Shown piece after piece: positions 1 to 10,425 of a stretch of 64,000 nucleotides of DNA. Positions within the stretch are counted from its first letter, which is position 1. The number at the start of each line of letters is the position of its first letter. The stretch lies in assembly GCF_012273895.1 (NCBI RefSeq), contig NC_052112.1, positions 8,036,102 to 8,100,101 of the forward strand, given 5' to 3'. This DNA is from Zerene cesonia (Eukaryota > Arthropoda > Insecta > Lepidoptera > Pieridae). The position numbers and the translations under genes were made by a program. The notes below the pieces were generated by a model. It ran no database searches. It was not told the origin of the DNA and worked only from the letters and a program-made list of their open reading frames with translations.

Positions 1-66
1 AACCAATTTCTTCAACAAGGACAGAACCAATTAGGATTAGCACCAATACCTGCGGTCAGAAATCAG
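1..66 (+). CDS. pum: Pumilio, upstream coding exon of the long isoform (partial, 5' end cut by window)
   Basis: An open frame from base 1 reads NQFLQQGQNQLGLAPIPAVR then NQ, and ends in phase 0 at a strong donor, CAG|GTAAGT (67-72). It joins in phase to the exon at 8956, giving ...AVRNQ-IAPAAKKLWDK. In Drosophila Pumilio, as I recall it, a Gln/Asn-rich stretch ending in a similar Arg-Asn run stands just before the conserved AKKLW motif, so this exon probably carries the end of the long N-terminal region. The sequence is too short to exclude a different upstream gene, but phase, position and strand all fit. Confidence 0.68.
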
Positions 67-1957
67 GTAAGTCATTACTTGTACACCTATATTTAAATAT
101 AAATACTGAAAATATATTCTCAATACATTAAAAAACTGTATATAAATCACAATAGCATCAACTGATATAGTTTAAAAAAAATATACTCAATAAAAACTCA
201 TTAATGCATAAAAATAAAACAATATCATTGCCTTAAAAATAGGAGCTCAATATTATGATATGGTAGTTCAAAGTTATATTTTAATAATATGTATGGTACC
301 CCACAACAGCAAATACGTTTATACTATAAAGCTTATCAATATAATAGTAACTTCTATGTGAATTATCATGCTTAAGTGTGTCTTGCTACCTATAAGAAAT
401 AGTTTAAATACTAATTTAAAATATTTAATTACTTACATATTCAAAAATTATGTGAACAACTTTTATTATAACAAATTCTATCAGCCATTCTTAAAACTTT
501 TTAAAATGAGGTTGTATACAATATATTGCTCATAAATAGAGAGTTTTATTTGATTATAATTATTTATACATCCTGATATCTAGTTACCAAACATTTTTCT
601 ATCATATATAAATTACTCATTAATTAATTTTTTTCTATACACATGATTGAAGCAGTTGAGGAAAGAGCTGTGTTATGTCCAATAAAAGCCAACAAAATAC
701 AGGCAACATCATAAAATTAATTCAATCAAACATAAGGTCGTACAAGATCAATAGTGAACCCTAAAGTGTGATTTATAAAAAATATTTATTAAATTATTCA
801 CCCATCATGTGCACTATATTAAGTACTTTTTATCCTGGAAAAGTATGTACATATACCTGTAAACAAAAGGAAGTATTTCTATACCTTACCTAATAAACAC
901 AAACCCAATTTTTTCATTTAACTAGACTTCCTTCACAAATGCTTTTGAATCATTAAAACACATGATTTGAAATTGACCAATGGTTGCAAAAGCAGTTTCT
1001 ACAGAAAAGAGCCAACTGTTACTGCTCTTTTAAAATCATTTTACTGTACATTTAAATGTAACATGACATGTTTATCGTAATTATGATGCCTGTGTTTCTT
1101 AAGTGACACAATTCCATGAATTTTTCTATTCCATGTATTCATTACTGTTATAGTAGATCCTCTGAACTATTACATATTTTAGATATAGGTTTTATATTAA
1201 ACACAACTAAATTCTTTATATTAAAAAGGGAAATGTATTTTATACCTTGAACCATGACTGAATTTTTTTACTTTAGAAAAGTCTGAAAAAAGTATTTCTA
1301 TTATATTTCAATTTCGGTTTTTTGTGTCATCACATTGTGATTCTTTCACCTATTTTTGCATATGTATAAATTGGTGATTTTGTGTATTTGTTATAGTAAT
1401 CTGGTACACTAACTACATCTCTGACAAATTATATTGAAATCTATCAATGGTTTTCAAGTAAATGTATAACAAATATGTGTCCATACATTCTTATATGCTT
1501 TTGCATAGTTATTTCCACTTTCCCATTTAAGGCAATTAGTATATTTAAATTGATCATACTGTAGACCGCACAAGCGAAGTCGCGATCAAAAACCTAGAAT
1601 TAATATAATATATAAAAATTTATTTTACACTCATTTCATTTCGTTTTTATAGCTTAGATGCTAACGTGATTTAGATTATATCAAGACTATAATCATATGA
1701 CTTTTTTCTACTTAAGGTTAAACTAAACTTATAATTTAAGAGATAAAGTTTGTCTTGTTGTTTCCTAATTGGTCCTTTGAATTTAAATTTTATGTGGCTC
1801 ATCAATTAGTTTCGATTTTCATAATTTCCAAAATCGGTGGTGCTATGGTTTTTTTACTCTCGATAGGTAGCCGTAAATTTTCTTTCTATCCCTCTCACCC
1901 TCCCCAAGGCTGAAATTTTACTACGTCCGTGATTCCCATAAAACATTGGCGTAAGTG

Positions 1958-2018
1958 GATTAATGTACGTACAGTACGTATAACTGTATCCTGATTAATG
2001 TACGTACAGTACGTATAA
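1958..2018. repeat. Direct duplication of a 26-bp near-palindromic unit
   Basis: The 26-bp unit beginning GATTAATGTACGTACAGTAC occurs at 1958-1983 and again at 1993-2018, a period of 35 bp. Each copy contains TACGTAC-A-GTACGTA, which is self-complementary around a central base. It is intronic and no function is visible. Confidence 0.8.
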
Positions 2019-3697
2019 ATACCAATACCAATAAAATTAACCTATTTTAAAATGATTTCTTTTTACTGTGAATAATTGGATAAATAACGCGTCACAGTCA
2101 TACATACCCTTTTTTATTTATTGTTGTGTACTGTACCACATGTTTTATTTTCTTAACAGAAATAAATGATCTGTTTCAAATTTCATTGCAATTGATTCAC
2201 TGGTTTCCAAAATGTCTAAACGCAAAACAAATTCAAGTGTGGAAAAATGATAGGGATTTAAGGGTTATGTAGGATCAATTTCTCCATATTATGTTTAGGT
2301 GGGTAAACACAACTATAAAAAGCTTATAAGTCTATTGTGATCAACATGTACACAATTCATGCAACACCCATATATAATAATTGAATATAATTGAATTAGA
2401 ATCTGTATCTGTTCAAAAAAAGAAGGTTATCATTTTGATGTATGTATGTTATATTGTCTGAATTGCACGCTTGTTGAATATGTTAGCTATAACAGCTTCT
2501 AAACAGGTCTGCCAAATATCATAAGTATATGTATGTTTCTCCACAAAGTACAAGTGGAATTGAAACATTTACTTTTATGTTGTATAGGGTATGCTCCATC
2601 TTAGGGATTACATCATCAATTAGGGAAAAAGTTTAACCAAAATAAGTTTAGTTGATATTGAGATAGACAGAAAAATATATAGCATTCAAATAGAAAGTGT
2701 TGCAACAGCTTTGACATGCTCTCAAACAGCATTGTTGAAGTCTTTGTAATTTTGTATATTATTTCTTATTATTAGATCTTGCTTTCTTGGAATGATTCAC
2801 CACACATCACAATAATATTTGTATTATTAACTTTTAATATACAACAGGCATTGTAGATATTTTGATTCTGAACAATGTTGTTCTGTTGCAGTTTTGTCTT
2901 AGTGCATCAATTCTGTTCATCAAATTCTATTTATTTTCAATTTAAGAAGTATCGATTGTCATGCAATCGCTTTATTGTATTGTGGTACTTCTTCGCTGTG
3001 AGCTAGCCCAATTTGTGCCTCAGCATACTCAACTCCAACACTTTTAATTTTGATTGTTATGAACTAGCAGGAATTTGCAATAACAATAAACATTATATAA
3101 AAAAATTCACAACTGTTTTTGTTACGCTTAAAGTAAAGTTTGATGTAATAACTTATCCATATTTTGTCTTATCTTAAAATGGGTAAGCATTATGTCTGGG
3201 ATATGATCATATACAAACATTTTTTAGAAAATATTTGTGTAAATTACTGCTAGTGCTACTCAAGTCTAGGTAGTAAGTATAATGCAATGAAGAAAAAGCT
3301 TCAAACAAAACATTAAACATAATTATTTATTACCGTTTTACTGGCTCTTACAACATTTTTTCCTTGGTTGGATAAACTCAAAGTGAAAAAAAAATTAATG
3401 TAGATTTTTTGTAATTCCTATATTTTATTTTCTGTGATTTACACAATAAAAGCAAGTGTCATTTATATTTTAGGGGTACAGGTCCTTGACTTTATATACA
3501 ATGTTCATAATCAACAGTCCATTTAGTATGCAATGTTCCTATCACGTATAAAATTTAAGTCCATAGTCTATATTTTATTATATTCTATGGATAACTGCAA
3601 TAACCAAACAAACTAACAATTTTAATTTGTAGTTTTTTAGCATTCATATTTTATAAATTGGGAATTGAGAAATTTTGAAAGAATAGAAAAAATTTGA

Positions 3698-3768
3698 TCA
3701 CGAGGCAGGATTCGAACCTGCGTTTCTTGCCTAACCGTAGCAACGCCTAGCCTCTCGGCCACCCGTGA
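3698..3768 (-). repeat. tRNA-like SINE head (cloverleaf-capable, minus strand)
   Basis: On the minus strand these 71 nt fold as a full cloverleaf. There is a 7-bp acceptor (TCACGGG with CTCGTGA) and a GCC/GGC D stem. The TTGCT/GGCAA anticodon stem closes a 7-nt loop, ACGGTTA, and the GCAGG/CCTGC T stem closes TTCGAAT. Box A (TGGCCGAGAGG) and box B (GGTTCGAATCC) are intact. The formal anticodon is GGT (Thr), but the base before it is C rather than the near-universal T. Degenerate copies with the same flanks lie at 4116 and 4593. I therefore call it the tRNA-derived head of a SINE, not a working tRNA gene. Confidence 0.7.
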
Positions 3769-3930
3769 TCCTGCCACAATATTGAATTTCTTCTACTCTT
3801 TCGGTTTCATGTGCCTAAGGGGCACCCCACGCCATCTATTGAGATGATTAAGAACCATCACAACCAATACGAAACATTATTTCAATGTTTACAATATTGT
3901 ATCGATGGAACGCGGCCTTTGTTAAATTTA

Positions 3931-4073
3931 AATTTTTTAGTTTTATAGCATTGAAATGCTTTATAAATGAGAAATTTTGAAAGAATAGAAAAAATTTGAT
4001 CACGTGGCAGGATTTCTATTCTTTCAAAATTTCTCATTTATAAAGCATTTCAATGCTATAAAACTAAAAAATT
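3931..4073. repeat. 61-bp perfect inverted repeat with 21-nt spacer
   Basis: Bases 3931-3991 are the exact reverse complement of 4013-4073. The spacer 3992-4012 contains GATCACGTGGCAGGA, the start of a truncated tRNA-like copy. The arm sequence also recurs partly just upstream of the intact copy (about 3660-3695) and, diverged, before the third copy. The structure is therefore a fold-back of the SINE-flanking unit. Perfect arms suggest recent formation or active repair copying. Transcribed, it would form a long, nearly perfect hairpin. Confidence 0.95.
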
Positions 4074-4115
4074 AAAATTGGGAATTTTTAAAGATGAATT
4101 ATAGAAAAAAAAAAA

Positions 4116-4178
4116 ATTCGAACCCGCGACATCCGCCTAACCGTGACAATGCCTAATCTCTTGACAACCCGTGATCTC
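4116..4178 (-). repeat. Degenerate tRNA-like SINE head, second copy
   Basis: The minus strand shows a box-B-like GGGTTCGAAT and the shared core CACGGTTAGGCGGATG, but the D-arm region has mutated (GTTGTCAAGAGATTAGGC). It is followed by the same CCATCT-TTGAGATGATTAA flank as the first copy, so both belong to one family of repeated units. Confidence 0.6.
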
Positions 4179-4258
4179 GCCTCAACAAGCGAATTTCTTC
4201 TGATCTTTTGCTGTTATGCGTCAGAAGAACATCCCGCGCCATCTTTTGAGATGATTAA

Positions 4259-4448
4259 TCCTCCTCCTACTAATATTATAAATGCGAGTGTGTGTTTATT
4301 GCTGTTTCACGCAAAAACTATTGAACCGATTTCAATGAAATTTGGTATGTAGAAGGCTGGACAACTGGAATAACATATAGGCAACTTTTTATCCCGATAT
4401 TCCTACGGGATACGGACTTACGCGGGTGAAACCGCGGGGCGCAGCTAG
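4259..4448 (+). mobile_element. Non-autonomous Helitron-like element, nested in a SINE unit
   Basis: This 190-bp element begins TCCTCCTACTAATATT and ends CTAG. It is flanked by A on the left (4258) and T on the right (4449), as expected for Helitron insertion at AT. A CGCGG-GTGAAA-CCGCG hairpin (4421-4436) stands just before the end. It carries no coding capacity. The sequence belongs to the very common Lepidopteran family that contains ACCGATTTCAATGAAATTTGG, resembling Lep1-type Helitrons (name from memory). It interrupts the repeated unit: GATGATTAA lies on its left and CCAATAT-CAACATTATTTCA on its right. Confidence 0.8.
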
Positions 4449-4592
4449 TTATCATCTAAACCAATATCCAACATTATTTCAATTATTACAGTATTATATT
4501 GCGAAGGCGCGGTCTTTGTTACATTTAATTTCTAGTTTAGTAGCATTCAAATGCTTTACACATTTAGAATTTATCAAGAATAGATAAAAATT

Positions 4593-4660
4593 GATCATGA
4601 GGCGGGATTCGAACCCGCGTCATTTGCTGAACCGTGACAACGCCTGGCAAGGCTAAAGGA
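4593..4660 (-). repeat. Degenerate tRNA-like SINE head, third copy
   Basis: The minus strand retains GGGTTCGAATCCCGCC and the CACGGTTCAGCAAATG core, with the same AGAATAG...TTGATCA flank as the other copies. The D-arm end has decayed (GCCTTGCCAGGCG). It is the third member of the local cluster. Confidence 0.6.
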
Positions 4661-7033
4661 TGTGATAAAATATGAACGTCTCTTTTAATTCTATTATTCT
4701 TGAATTCTGAGTAATAAGGGAATAAAACTAAAACAGTTATTTAAATTTTATTAATTGATATACATAAACATTACACGTATGACACCCCGTGACCATTTCG
4801 GCCAAAATTTTAAAACGTTGAGATAACGCGACATTGAAACAGTCAAAAAAGTTCGCGGAAAGACAGCTGCTGCTAGAGGTAGTTTCTACTGAGCTAATGT
4901 ATCCCATTCTATGTATAAGGGTCAATTAATTCATTATTATTGTTTCTTATATCTAATATATGCACTGAAAATTAAATAATAAAGGAAAACCTTCAAGATC
5001 TGTACATTACTCATATTATATACCCCCAGTGTCCTTACAAATGTATGGTTGCTAAACTTGGGAAAGTACACAAAGAGGTACTGGGATTATTGGAATGGGA
5101 TTATTTAGAAACTGTGAAGAAGGATATAGTAGCTATGGATTACACTAAAGGGTGCAAAACTTCTATCAACATGATACAGATACAGTGAAAAAAACCTTTC
5201 AGTAGTGGTGGGTAGCACATATAATAGACAAAACGAAAAAGAATCGTCATCAATCGTCAAAATTATGGTTAAAAGAAATATAGTAAAAAGTATGGCTATT
5301 TTAAAATTGGGAAGTTTTTGTAAAAAAAGAATCCATGTGAATGGCAGCACATAATAATTAGAAAATTGTAATTATGGTAACAAGGACTAAAAGTAAAAAC
5401 TTATCTTGTCTTCAATTGGTATCTTGAAGTTCATATGACATTTATAGTGAAATTGTACCATTTTGTGCAAGTTTCAAATGCACTGCAAAAAACATTGTAA
5501 GATCTAATCAGATAAAAAAAGTATTAAAATACAGCTCATGTACCAACATCAGTCAAATATGGGTGTTGTTCTAGCATTACATTAATTTACTTACCTCTTA
5601 TGCAGATCATTTTAAGGTAGACAATGCAGATTTTTTTTTTGTAATTCCTTATTTTAATAACATTTATAAAACAAGACATTTGCAAGAAACTAAGAAGTCA
5701 ATGATTTTTTAGTTTACTTGGCACTATAGGTATTATGTACAAATTTAACATAATTTGATAGTTTATGTATTTAAATATTTGTTGCATTGTCAGTACATAA
5801 TTCATGTAAATAAATCATACATACAAACTTATGGAATTAACTAGGTTAAAGAAAACAAATTCGTGATACATTTTTTTGTATTATCCATTCCTTTATTTTC
5901 TGTAATTTTACACAAACATAATTCTTTTAAATACCATATGGTTTAATTGTTGAGGTAATTTGCAATTGATGAAAGCTGGTTACAAAAAAGCAGATATTTT
6001 TTTCTTGTCAATTTTGTAGTACAAAAAAAACTATTTTTTTTTTGCATAACACAGTAAAGCTCTATGTGTATTTGTGTGTAAATAATTAATAAATATGGAA
6101 TATTTATTAGTTTGAATAATTTAATTAATTTCAAGCTCATCTTACATTATAAATAAAAAATGTCAATATGTATGGCAAAAGCTTTAAAGTTACTGTATAT
6201 AATAGAAAAGAAAAAGAAAGATCAATCAATCAATTTTTTGTTAATGGCAATTTTGCTTTGTACAATTCTGCCAGTATCACGTTGGGAAGATTATACACGA
6301 TTTAGAAAATTTTTCTATATCAATTGATGTCAATCAAATTGCAGATATACCTAAAACAAAGAAACATGCACAATATATAAAAATACACAACAAATAAGTC
6401 AGTAATGTTAGTCTTGACAGATAGTATAAAATAAGAGTTAATTAGAACAGACAATTTAACCTATGTTATGAATAGCTAAATAAGTTATTAGATATATAAG
6501 GAAAACGAAAGATTTTACAGCATTAATAGTATTAATTTACATTGTAATGATTTTTTGTGCAATATTAATGTTTTATATATTGATTGCAATATCATGTAAA
6601 TTAGCAAAATCTAGAGTCACCTGTTCTTAATATTATATTTCTAACTTGATACAGCTTAAAATATCTTAGAATGATAGCTTAAAGGAAAATAATCACATTT
6701 ATAATTTATTGTGCCATGCATATTTTCAAGTATAATGTGAAAGCTTCTTACAAAGTTAATTGAATTTTCTCACATACATTTTTTTGGTAGGTAATTGGTG
6801 ACAAGTTTACTTTTAATAATTTGCAGACTGTTTTGAAAAAAATTCCCATGCAACATTCGTTTCTACCTATTAATTTATGTTATCTGAATACTACCTATTA
6901 TATTACGTTAGAAAATCAATAGTATAAATTACTGGAGATTTGAGAAATACAGATAACAGAATTACTGAATAAACCCTGAAAAAAAATCAATAAATCTCTA
7001 TGGTCTGTAACTTTTGTATTGCGCGCCATCTAT

Positions 7034-7320
7034 TATAAATTCCGCGAAACCTTGGTTCGTCCGACGCTCCCGAGGACGGGAAGTTAACGCAGGCGCCGTA
7101 CTCGGCGTATGTCCTTTGTTCGAAACAAGTCAACATTGTATTTTAAGTTTAGATTTTTCCAGTTATAAATTGGAGAAAATAGGCAATTTTGTGTAAGAAT
7201 TGTGTTGTGTCATTGAAATAAGTACGAATAATGTGTAGATGAAAGTATTGATGTGTAGTGTTACGTTTGCAAGAAGCTTTCGTTGTGGTAAATGATTTGA
7301 GCTTTAGGTGGATTGTACGC
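7034..7320 (+). promoter_or_regulatory. Putative promoter and 5' UTR of the alternative first exon
   Basis: A TATAAAT box-like sequence (7034-7040) sits at the left edge of a local GC-rich patch (about 7050-7110) within AT-rich DNA, just upstream of the 7321 start codon. Short upstream reading frames begin at 7109 (20 codons with stop), 7231 and 7239 (19 codons with stop). An in-frame TGA at 7249 shows that the main frame does not extend upstream. The start site is not visible from sequence alone, and a small 5' UTR intron cannot be excluded. Confidence 0.4.
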
Positions 7321-7380
7321 ATGAAACCTTTGAGTGACTTTTTTTTCGAACCTAATGTTAAGGATATGGGCCCCGACATG
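7321..7380 (+). CDS. pum: Pumilio, alternative first coding exon (residues 1-20)
   Basis: It reads MKPLSDFFFEPNVKDMGPDM and ends exactly at GTAAGT (7381), a consensus donor, in phase 0. It therefore joins the exon at 8956 exactly as the upstream exon 1-66 does. The frame is closed by TGA at 7249, and no earlier in-frame ATG exists, so ATG 7321 is the start. A second in-frame ATG stands at codon 16. The short acidic/aromatic leader is not one I recognise. It would replace the long N-terminal region found in the largest Pumilio isoforms. Confidence 0.75.
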
Positions 7381-8955
7381 GTAAGTCATAATACATGATT
7401 AAGAAGATATTTGACCCTAGATTATGTTTTAAGTCATGAAGTTGCGAAAATCGCGTTTTTTATCAGCAACAGGTCCGTTTTTGTTTTGTTTACTTGTCAC
7501 CGGCGTCCGCCATTTCTAGCTCGTAATAATTGTGTTCACCGGCATTTGATCAGAGTTCAGCGAAGCAAAATATTTTATGAATATTGAATATACGAAGCGT
7601 TGAATGATTTTGATTGCGGTTCACTAATGTATATATGAATATTAAATACGGTTTTCATTAAAATATCAAAACTTATTTGAAAAATATTTTTCGTAATAGG
7701 TATAAAACAATGTTAAATCTGACCTTATATTCAATTGATATAAAAATATAAAATAAATCAAAATATAAAAATCTATCTAAATACCCTCGTTCTTCTATTT
7801 CAGCCAATACCTAGTATTAAAAAAAAAACAAAATAATATAATTTTCAATACCGTACACAGAGCTGATACTGATTACCACTATGTTTAAGTGAGATTATTC
7901 AACTTAGCTCTACATGATATGCATTATTTAACTAAAGTTTATATAGCAAATCTAAGATTTTTAGTTAAGAATATGAGCAATAAAGTCTTATATATTTTTT
8001 AATTTGATTCCTATCACATGACTTAAGTTCATACAGTTAGGATATCTACATCAGTATGAATGTATTAGCTATAAGGTTGATGTTAAAGTGTTAATACAGA
8101 AATAAAAGATGAATACTTATTATGTGTTGCACACACATGTAGATTCATAATGATAAAGATTAGCAAAGTTGCCTTAATTCAATAGGACAGTTCTATGTGT
8201 TAGGCGACAGTGGCATCTGCGGACTCTTCGGCTAGCAGAACGCTGCTAGAAATTGCAATGCAGAATAGAGCACAAGTCAGCTAGGTAATGAAACAATTCA
8301 ATGTGCTTAAAATGAATGTTCATGTGCTTCTGACAAGATTATGACAATCCCTTTTGATTTTGCATATTATAAAACTTTCTGCTCATTGCGTGTGTAGGAA
8401 ATCTGTCTTATTTCTTTTTTTACAAGAGGTGCACACTATCTCTAACTTTTTGGCTGCATTATCTGAAATTATGTAGGCTAAAAGCTTATTAGTGCACTTC
8501 AATGTGCTTCCTTGATTATTATTTTTTATTTCAAGTACTTAGAGTGATATCGTTAATTTTTTTTTTGTTCAATTGAAAATAAAATGTTTTATTTTGCATG
8601 AATCCATGAATAAATATGAAGCATGACATATATTGATGTTAGAAATGTAAACAAGTTATATTTAATGCTGAAAAATATGTATTTAACATATGTAGTCTGT
8701 GGATAGGTATTGTGAATATTGCAACTGAATCTGTTGTGGGGACTAATTTTGAAAAAATTGGAAAATTATATTGTTCCTTAATTTTTCTATGAATATTATT
8801 TAAAATCTTTGATTAAATGCAATACATGTGTTTATTTACAGTCTCTGTGTGTAATTAATTTATGATTATTTAAAAATTATACCAGTAATTTATCATTATG
8901 TATCATCATCAAAGATATATGCTATTTATACTAAAACACAAGGGTTATTCTTTAG
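7381..8955 (+). other. Intron
   Basis: AT-rich. A 7-bp perfect stem with an AACG loop occurs at 8232-8249 (CTAGCAG/CTGCTAG). Apart from the intron ends (GTAAGT; TTCTTTAG) nothing else stands out. Confidence 0.75.
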
Positions 8956-9088
8956 ATTGCACCTGCTGCAAAAAAGCTATGGGATAAGGGCCCAGGTGCT
9001 GGAGGTGACAGCAAAGGTCCACCACAGTTACCACCTTTGCAGCTCAACCCTGAACAAATGTGGCGTGATTCTACTTGGTCCGCACAAG
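8956..9088 (+). CDS. pum: Pumilio, exon with the AKKLW conserved motif (residues 21-65)
   Basis: It reads IAPAAKKLWDKGPGAGG... and ends ...MWRDSTWSAQ. The AKKLW and W-(R/K)D-x-(T/A)W motifs are shared by fly Pumilio and vertebrate PUM1/2 (KKFWE...DQWRDSAWG), in the same order. The acceptor is TTCTTTAG and the donor is AAG|GTTAGT, leaving one base for the next exon. This is the first exon common to both upstream starts. Confidence 0.92.
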
Positions 9089-9466
9089 GTTAGTGCAAAA
9101 CAAATTTTATGAAACCTAAGTCCAATATCTTTTTTCTTGGAATAAATATATGGTTAAAATTTGATATACTCAAATGTAAGATGATAAATAAATAATAAGA
9201 AGAATATTTATTATTAAATAATTTGAGTATCTTGTAATTGTATGGGGATTTTGTTACTAGTTAAAAAATATATATTACTATGTGGTGAATTTACTGCATT
9301 AAGTATAAAATTATACATATTTATCAATGAAATATTGGGTTCATTAATTACTTGCACTGCAACTATTACATATTAATAGTTCTTGATGTATACCTAATTC
9401 TGATGTTTAGAGTTATACTTGAAGTTCAATGTTATCAATGACTGAATGATATACTGTATTTACTAG

Positions 9467-9613
9467 TGGAACATAATGTCGGTGTACCAATGATGGGCAC
9501 ACGCCGTGGCGTGACATTCCCTGGCGGAGACGCAGGCAGTATCCTCTCGCCCAGAGATACAGCGGGTCTTGGCGTCAAGATGGTAGAATATGTTCTTGGC
9601 GGATCGCCTACAG
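9467..9613 (+). CDS. pum: Pumilio, N-terminal conserved exon (residues 65-114)
   Basis: It encodes VEHNVGVPMMGTRRGVTFPG, then ILSPRDTAGLGVKMVEYVLG and GSPT. The LSPR...MVEYVL...SP block is a hallmark of the animal Pumilio N-terminal region and occurs in both fly and human proteins. It lies between the described repressive N-terminal segments (family knowledge). The acceptor is TTTACTAG. The donor is ACAG|GTAATG, again leaving one base. Confidence 0.93.
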
Positions 9614-10229
9614 GTAATGTGTAGCATTTCTAAATTTCTGTTATATAACAACAATTATATATATAAGTTATATTAAAAATACAATAAGCCTTGTTTCCCA
9701 AAACGACTAGCATATCAAAATTAAAAATTGTTTCATATGTTACCATTGTCATTATTAAAAAAAGTAATATTTACCCTGTATTTGCTGATTGTGTCTTAAA
9801 CAGATCTGTCACAATAAGTGCGGCAACATGAATGTAATGACGCAAATGCGTCTTGCTTCGCTCCGCCGCTTATGTTTTGTAATGCAAATTTTTTATTAAA
9901 AATTGTGTGAATTAGACATGATACAATAATATACTGATGATAACAATTAATATATTGATGATAAAAATTAATTCCTTCTTCATAATGTTTCCATCTTTGG
10001 CAATCGTTATTTCTGTAATATTGATTATATTTGACCAGTTAATGAAATTAACTTGAAATAATACAGATTCATAAGGATACAAGTAAATTTCAACTTAAAA
10101 ATCACAGATTATGATTATAATTAAGCCCAAATATGGATCAGTGTTTAACTCATCTAAACATTTATTGTTAACGACGTCATTCGTTTACTCGTTTTCGGGT
10201 GACTTGAAAGACAAAATATTTTTGAATAG
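9614..10229 (+). other. Intron
   Basis: A 616-nt AT-rich intron. A small GC-richer patch (about 9815-9875) looks like repeat debris. No exon-like sequence is seen. Confidence 0.75.
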
Positions 10230-10425
10230 AAGCTGGTGGAGTGGCTTCTGGCGGTGGAAATGAAAAGGTTACTGGTGTAGTGGCTGGCCTAAGAGGGATG
10301 GTTCTAGAAGAACGAAATGAAGAAAAATCTGGCTCACCCTTCGAAAAGGATCTCCATGAGTTGCACGATCACGGACCCTTACCAAATGGCCTTCATAATG
10401 GCCAAGAAGATGATAAAGCGTTCAA
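10230..10425 (+). CDS. pum: Pumilio, N-terminal exon (residues 114-179)
   Basis: It encodes EAGGVASGGGNEKVTGVVAG..., then EKSGSPFEKDLHELHD, and ends NGLHNGQEDDKAF with a split Asn. The SPF(E/D) and NG...(D/E)DDKxFN elements lead into RTPGSRQPSPAEE in the next exon, the same order as in fly Pumilio. It is rich in acidic and Gly residues and probably disordered. The donor is CAA|GTAAGT. Confidence 0.9.

Larger units (their letters stand above)
67..7000 (+). other. Intron, upstream of the alternative first exon
   Basis: AT-rich sequence with no convincing exon. It holds a 26-bp tandem duplication (1958-2018) and the SINE/Helitron/inverted-repeat cluster at 3690-4660. Short open frames at 4737-4925, 5105-5350 and 5943-6140 are low-complexity and AT-driven, and I see no gene in them. 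Together with 7381-8955 it forms the roughly 8.9-kb intron of the long isoform. Confidence 0.7.

Noticed and set aside
3698..3768. A functional tRNA-Thr(GGT) gene
   Set aside because: C replaces the universal T before the anticodon, related degenerate copies with shared flanks lie nearby, and the setting is a repeat cluster. Annotated as a SINE head instead.
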